A stretch of DNA of 64,000 nt from the NCBI GenBank assembly GCA_910586645.1, contig CAJUIS010000001.1:215222-279221 (forward strand), in the 5' to 3' direction. A program made the position numbers and the translations under genes. The notes below the pieces were generated by a model. The model did not search any database. It was given only the letters and a program-made list of their open reading frames with translations, and was not told the DNA's origin. The stretch is from an uncultured Lachnospiraceae bacterium. Its GTDB lineage: Bacteria > Bacillota > Clostridia > Lachnospirales > Lachnospiraceae. Below are positions 60,321 to 64,000 of the stretch, piece by piece (positions within the stretch are counted from its first letter, which is position 1; each line of letters begins with the position of its first letter).

Positions 60321-63300
60321 CTACCTGATTTTTACGGCTTTCTTTGCTGCTTTCATCGGACTGTACATTTTTTTGGATACAACCACGATTTTATAAGAAT
60401 AACTCTTTCCTTTTTTCAGCTTTTTGCTGTCGCGGTAACTCGTCTTTTTCTTTACTGTGGCAATTTTTTTGAATGCCTTTTTGCCTTCTGCCCGGAAAAC
60501 CAGATAGGAAGTCGCGCCTTTCACTTTTTGCCATTTTAAATTGACCGCTTTTTTGCCTTTTACCAAAGACGCAGTAACTTTCTTTGTCGCATTTGGAAGT
60601 TTGATGCTCTTTGCGCTGCCCGCCGCACTGTCTTTGTATGTTTTCAAATCCCCGGATAATGCAACGACATGATACGACATATTTTTTCCGCCTGCCGGAT
60701 TTACATCAAACGCCTGCGTTGCGGACACTGCGCTTCCTACCTTTGTCACGCTTTTCCCTATGGTGCGGTAAAGCTGGTAAGAGGATGCGTTCGCAACGGC
60801 CTTCCACGTCACTTTCACATTCGTCTGCCGGCTTTTTACAGCCGTTACAGCCGGAGCGTCCAGTTGTTTTGCTTCTACTGTATCATTGCCCGTTCCTGGC
60901 CCTGGCCCTGGATCCGACGCTTTTGGAGTAAGTCCGGCGACCGCGTCATTCAAATTTTTCAAAAGCTGTTCATATTCCTCCGCCGTCAAATCCGCAGACG
61001 CATTTTTCGCCGCATTGTAAGCAGTCTCAAACTTCCGGAAGCTTTCCGCTTCATACGAATCTTTCCCGGAAAGCAGACCTTCCGTTTCTGTAAGCTTCTG
61101 GCTGATTGCATCTTTTACGTTCTGCACAATGCTCTCTGTCCAGTTATGAAACGCTCCGTTCAGCCATTCTACGGCTTCATCCACTTCTTCCTGTCCTGCC
61201 ATTACGTCGCCGTAAACAGCTTTTGCCTGTACCAGACTGTCATAAAAATCTTTCTCCAAGCCTTCGGACTCCCATCCGATTTCCTTTTCCTTTAAAAACT
61301 GCTCCGTTTCCTGGCATTTTTTCAAAAGAGCCGACTTATCCACGCTTCCGTATACCTTTATCTCAAATATAGCATATTCATTTGCACCGGCTTTTCTCTG
61401 CACGCCCTGCATCTTCACATAACGAGCCGCCGTCTCCTCAAATGTATCCGTTGTCAGGCTGCTTGTGTTTCCGGTTACAGACGCCTTTTCCTGCCACTGT
61501 TTGCCGTCTTCCGATACCAGAATCTTATAGGAGTCCGCGTATCTGTTCGCTTCCCAGTCAATGACTGTTTTTGAAATTTTTCTTGACCGTCCCAGATCCA
61601 CCATCAGAAAATCATCATTCTGATTGGAAGAATGCCACTGAGATTCATACGATGCTGACGCGCCTTCCGTATCCGGCACATGTCCGTCTCCGTCAGTCGC
61701 TTTCCATGCCGGAAACAGGCGGATTTGATCCGTATCGTGTCCCGGATTTTTATTGTCCGCATATACGAACCGGTTTCTCGCCACGTCTGCTTCAAGACTT
61801 CCCTCTCCGTTTTCCGCTGCCAGTTCATCCACGGAAAGCGCTTTATTGTACGCCTTAATATTTCCCAGATACCCGGAGAAGTTTTCTCCAATCACATTGA
61901 GCGGAAATACAAATGTCGTACGGAAATTGTTGTCCCGGTCTGTCCACGTCGACGCGCTGATTGCCCCGCCGTGATCCGGATCGCTTGCCGCAGCATAGAG
62001 AATTTTCTGAAACTCTCCGTCTACATAAAGCTTGGTCGCCTGATACGTTCCCACAATCGTAATGCGCTGCTTTTTCGCAGATGCAATCGGATAATCAAAC
62101 GACTGCGTAAAATAATCCCGGTTTAACCCCAGATTTCCGTTTAATCCCACCGCCTGAAGTCTGCCGTCATAGCCGCTGAACAATGCGGAATTTTTATCGT
62201 TGCTTTCATCCCCGTCCAGATAAACGTCAAAACTCATCGTATAAGGATAGCCAAGCGTTGTAAGCGGCGGCTCGATTTTGGTATTGCCGTCAAACTTCAG
62301 CATCTTTGTATCTGCTTTCTCTACGACTTCGCCGCCTGTAATCGTTCCGTGATAATTATTTCCGCTGGCGTCATAAACCGTCTTTTTGTCTTTTGACACG
62401 TTTTCAAAATTGTAATCCAGCACGACATTCGTCTTACTTTCAATCCTGTTTGCAATCTGCGTGCCCGGGCCTTCTTTCAAACGGTCAAATTTCTGTTCAT
62501 AAGCAAGGAACGTATCGCCCTCTCTTGTTCTGCCCCAGTCTTTTTCGCCAATCATAGCGGCAAGGCGCAGATAGCGTTCATGCAAATCCGCTTCTGTAAT
62601 TCCCTCCCGGTTCTCATCGCCCCAGAGCGCACCCATTGCTCCTTTTAACAACGGCTCTCCTTTGTCGGCGCTGATTCCTGCCGTAAATTTCGTTGGATCC
62701 CAGTTATAATAAATATAAACTTCATTCAGCATATCTTTATGATAACGTCCCGGCGTCGTATATAAAAACGGCTGCGGGATATTGATCACGGAAAATCCTT
62801 CTGCCAGCCTGTCAGGCGCATAATCCTCCGCCTCCGGGCTTGTTCCATTATTCCATAATGCTAATGTAATATCTTTGCTGACCGTGTCGCTGCATGGAAA
62901 TTGATTGAATGCACCCCAAATAATGAGTTCTTTGCCGTAAGAAGAATCATTCTTGCTGTACAAAGCCTTGTTTTCGGATTTGCCCAACAGATCATTCATA
63001 TAGTTGATATATTTACCAAATCCGGCTCTTGTACCGTCCGTTTTATTCCAGTATTCATCTACGCCGGCGCTTATCGTATCCGACGTGAAAATCGCGTCAA
63101 TCCCCTCAATGCCGCCTAAATATTCGTCAAACAAAGCCGTCATAAAAATCTTAGCGTTTCTGGTGTTCTCCACTATTGCCGCGTCAGAACTGTCTTCGTC
63201 TATTGACAAAAGCTCAAAATTCGCCGGATTATGGATATAAAAATTCTTTTTCACGCTGCCGTCCGCATTCAGGTAAGCATCCCTTTCCAGATAGCCATAA

Positions 63301-64000
63301 TTGACCAGTCCGGTAATCGCCTCCTGCTGGTTATAATACACATATTTGTTATACGCTGCGGAATGTCCCGGCGTATCCAGCTCCGCAACGACTGTTACGC
63401 CGCGTTTTGCCATAGCTTCTTCCAGCGCCTTATATTCTTCTTTGGTATAATAAAGCTCGCCGCCATTTTCCATTCCGGTATGCGTGCTGTAATAATACTC
63501 GTAACGCTCAGGATTGTCTCCCTCTTTTAAAAATTTGGAATCCTGTTTTGCCAGAGACGGAAACAATTCTGATTCCAGCCTGTGAGATCCTTCCGTTTCT
63601 TTCCAGAGTTCCGGATCCGGAGAATACGCAGGATCTGACCACTGGTTGTCATTCAGATGAATCTGCATCGTATTCAGCTTATACCACTTAAATATTTTTG
63701 AATAATCCTGTAAAAACTGCATTCTTGTCGGAATGCGCGCAACGTCGAACATAATTCCGCGCGTACCGTACAGCGGATAATCACGAATGACTCCTTTGGG
63801 CACAAGCGTATGCGACGGATCCTGATAAAGAATCTGTTCTACGGTAACGGTTCCATACAGTACGCCTGTCTTTGCGGCGGAATAAATCTCAATGCCGTTT
63901 TCCCCGTTGACCAGCAAATAGCCCTCTTCTCCCGTTCCATAAACATCTTTAGCCAAAGATTCCAGATAGATGTTTCCTGCGCTTTTTTTTGTCCCGCTTT
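60321..64000 (-). CDS. GH20 beta-N-acetylhexosaminidase or lacto-N-biosidase, multidomain, 5' partial
   Basis: The frame is open to the window edge; at least 1225 residues are visible and the N-terminus is missing. The GH20b part (GYLLVNGENGIEIYSAAKTGVLYG) precedes the catalytic barrel, with TMQIHLNDNQW, AELDTPGHSAAY and the catalytic Asp-Glu pair probably in VDEYW. Then follow a LamG-like domain (VVLDYNFENVSKD), a discoidin-like domain (MVDLGRSRKISKTVIDW), two FIVAR-like helical repeats and fibronectin-like domains, ending very lysine-rich. It should release N-acetylated sugars or lacto-N-biose from host glycans outside the cell. No sorting signal is seen. Confidence 0.9.
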   Translation of the reverse strand, partial: SGTKKSAGNIYLESLAKDVYGTGEEGYLLVNGENGIEIYSAAKTGVLYGTVTVEQILYQDPSHTLVPKGVIRDYPLYGTRGIMFDVARIPTRMQFLQDYSKIFKWYKLNTMQIHLNDNQWSDPAYSPDPELWKETEGSHRLESELFPSLAKQDSKFLKEGDNPERYEYYYSTHTGMENGGELYYTKEEYKALEEAMAKRGVTVVAELDTPGHSAAYNKYVYYNQQEAITGLVNYGYLERDAYLNADGSVKKNFYIHNPANFELLSIDEDSSDAAIVENTRNAKIFMTALFDEYLGGIEGIDAIFTSDTISAGVDEYWNKTDGTRAGFGKYINYMNDLLGKSENKALYSKNDSSYGKELIIWGAFNQFPCSDTVSKDITLALWNNGTSPEAEDYAPDRLAEGFSVINIPQPFLYTTPGRYHKDMLNEVYIYYNWDPTKFTAGISADKGEPLLKGAMGALWGDENREGITEADLHERYLRLAAMIGEKDWGRTREGDTFLAYEQKFDRLKEGPGTQIANRIESKTNVVLDYNFENVSKDKKTVYDASGNNYHGTITGGEVVEKADTKMLKFDGNTKIEPPLTTLGYPYTMSFDVYLDGDESNDKNSALFSGYDGRLQAVGLNGNLGLNRDYFTQSFDYPIASAKKQRITIVGTYQATKLYVDGEFQKILYAAASDPDHGGAISASTWTDRDNNFRTTFVFPLNVIGENFSGYLGNIKAYNKALSVDELAAENGEGSLEADVARNRFVYADNKNPGHDTDQIRLFPAWKATDGDGHVPDTEGASASYESQWHSSNQNDDFLMVDLGRSRKISKTVIDWEANRYADSYKILVSEDGKQWQEKASVTGNTSSLTTDTFEETAARYVKMQGVQRKAGANEYAIFEIKVYGSVDKSALLKKCQETEQFLKEKEIGWESEGLEKDFYDSLVQAKAVYGDVMAGQEEVDEAVEWLNGAFHNWTESIVQNVKDAISQKLTETEGLLSGKDSYEAESFRKFETAYNAAKNASADLTAEEYEQLLKNLNDAVAGLTPKASDPGPGPGTGNDTVEAKQLDAPAVTAVKSRQTNVKVTWKAVANASSYQLYRTIGKSVTKVGSAVSATQAFDVNPAGGKNMSYHVVALSGDLKTYKDSAAGSAKSIKLPNATKKVTASLVKGKKAVNLKWQKVKGATSYLVFRAEGKKAFKKIATVKKKTSYRDSKKLKKGKSYSYKIVVVSKKMYSPMKAAKKAVKIR

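Noticed and set aside
1..64000. Prophage, IS element, CRISPR array or defence island
   Set aside because: No transposase, integrase, terminal repeats, spacer-repeat pattern or known defence genes were seen; gene content is largely core.

Overview
The window reads as a contiguous piece of chromosome from a spore-forming Clostridia bacterium, most likely Lachnospiraceae (inference). The grounds are moderate GC content, Firmicutes-type Shine-Dalgarno sites and sigma-A promoters, single-chain glycyl-tRNA synthetase, RNase Y, MecA, SpoIIM, DUF4364, DUF815 and CarD genes, and two large secreted glycosidases of the kind found in gut glycan users. Nearly all genes are on the minus strand. I see no phage, insertion sequence, CRISPR array or defence island. 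Both ends cut a gene.

Layout. 0-2.8 kb: a membrane zinc-ribbon protein cut by the left edge, a CarD-type regulator with a structured leader, and rpmF. 2.8-10.6 kb: yceD-rpmF, then a long minus-strand group transcribed as M16 protease, era, yqzL-like, recO, lipoprotein, glyQS, and a cold-shock gene. 10.9-11.8 kb: a plus-strand PHP phosphoesterase that converges on, and overlaps, the next group. 11.8-18.5 kb: an apparent operon pheA, DUF815 ATPase, ppx, ppk1, HAD phosphatase, i.e. polyphosphate metabolism. 18.7-25.9 kb: gltB, gltD and an AI-2E-family permease (ammonia assimilation). 26.2-30.8 kb: a secreted multidomain GH2 glycosidase. 31-36.2 kb: rluF, ligA and metA in a tight operon, plus a membrane SH3b protein. 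36.4-37.6 kb: tRNA-Arg(CCG) and DAHP synthase on the plus strand. 37.7-42.4 kb: spoIIM, NUDIX hydrolase, rny, recX, recA. 42.5-47.3 kb: a 31-residue membrane peptide, a methyltransferase, a DUF3784 protein, and an MBOAT/DHHW/lipoprotein group that looks like a cell-surface O-acylation cassette. 47.4-52 kb: rho, rpmE, a DUF1385 protein, prmC, prfA. 52.2-53.9 kb: malic enzyme and DUF4364 on the plus strand. 53.9-64 kb: mecA, a Mn-dependent pyrophosphatase with a structured leader, a tail-anchored coiled-coil protein, a BlaI/BlaR1-like regulator pair, and a secreted GH20 enzyme cut by the right edge.

Most of the window is core metabolism and information processing. The parts most worth a second look are regulatory or architectural: attenuator-like leaders before carD and ppaC, a BlaR1-like sensor whose outer domain is not a penicillin-binding domain, a prephenate dehydratase with only a stub of chorismate mutase, a divergent Ppx in an operon with a DUF815 ATPase, and two unannotated small ORFs. 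I found no convincing wholly new multi-gene system. Promoter, operator and terminator calls were made by eye from spacing and inverted repeats and have not been tested.
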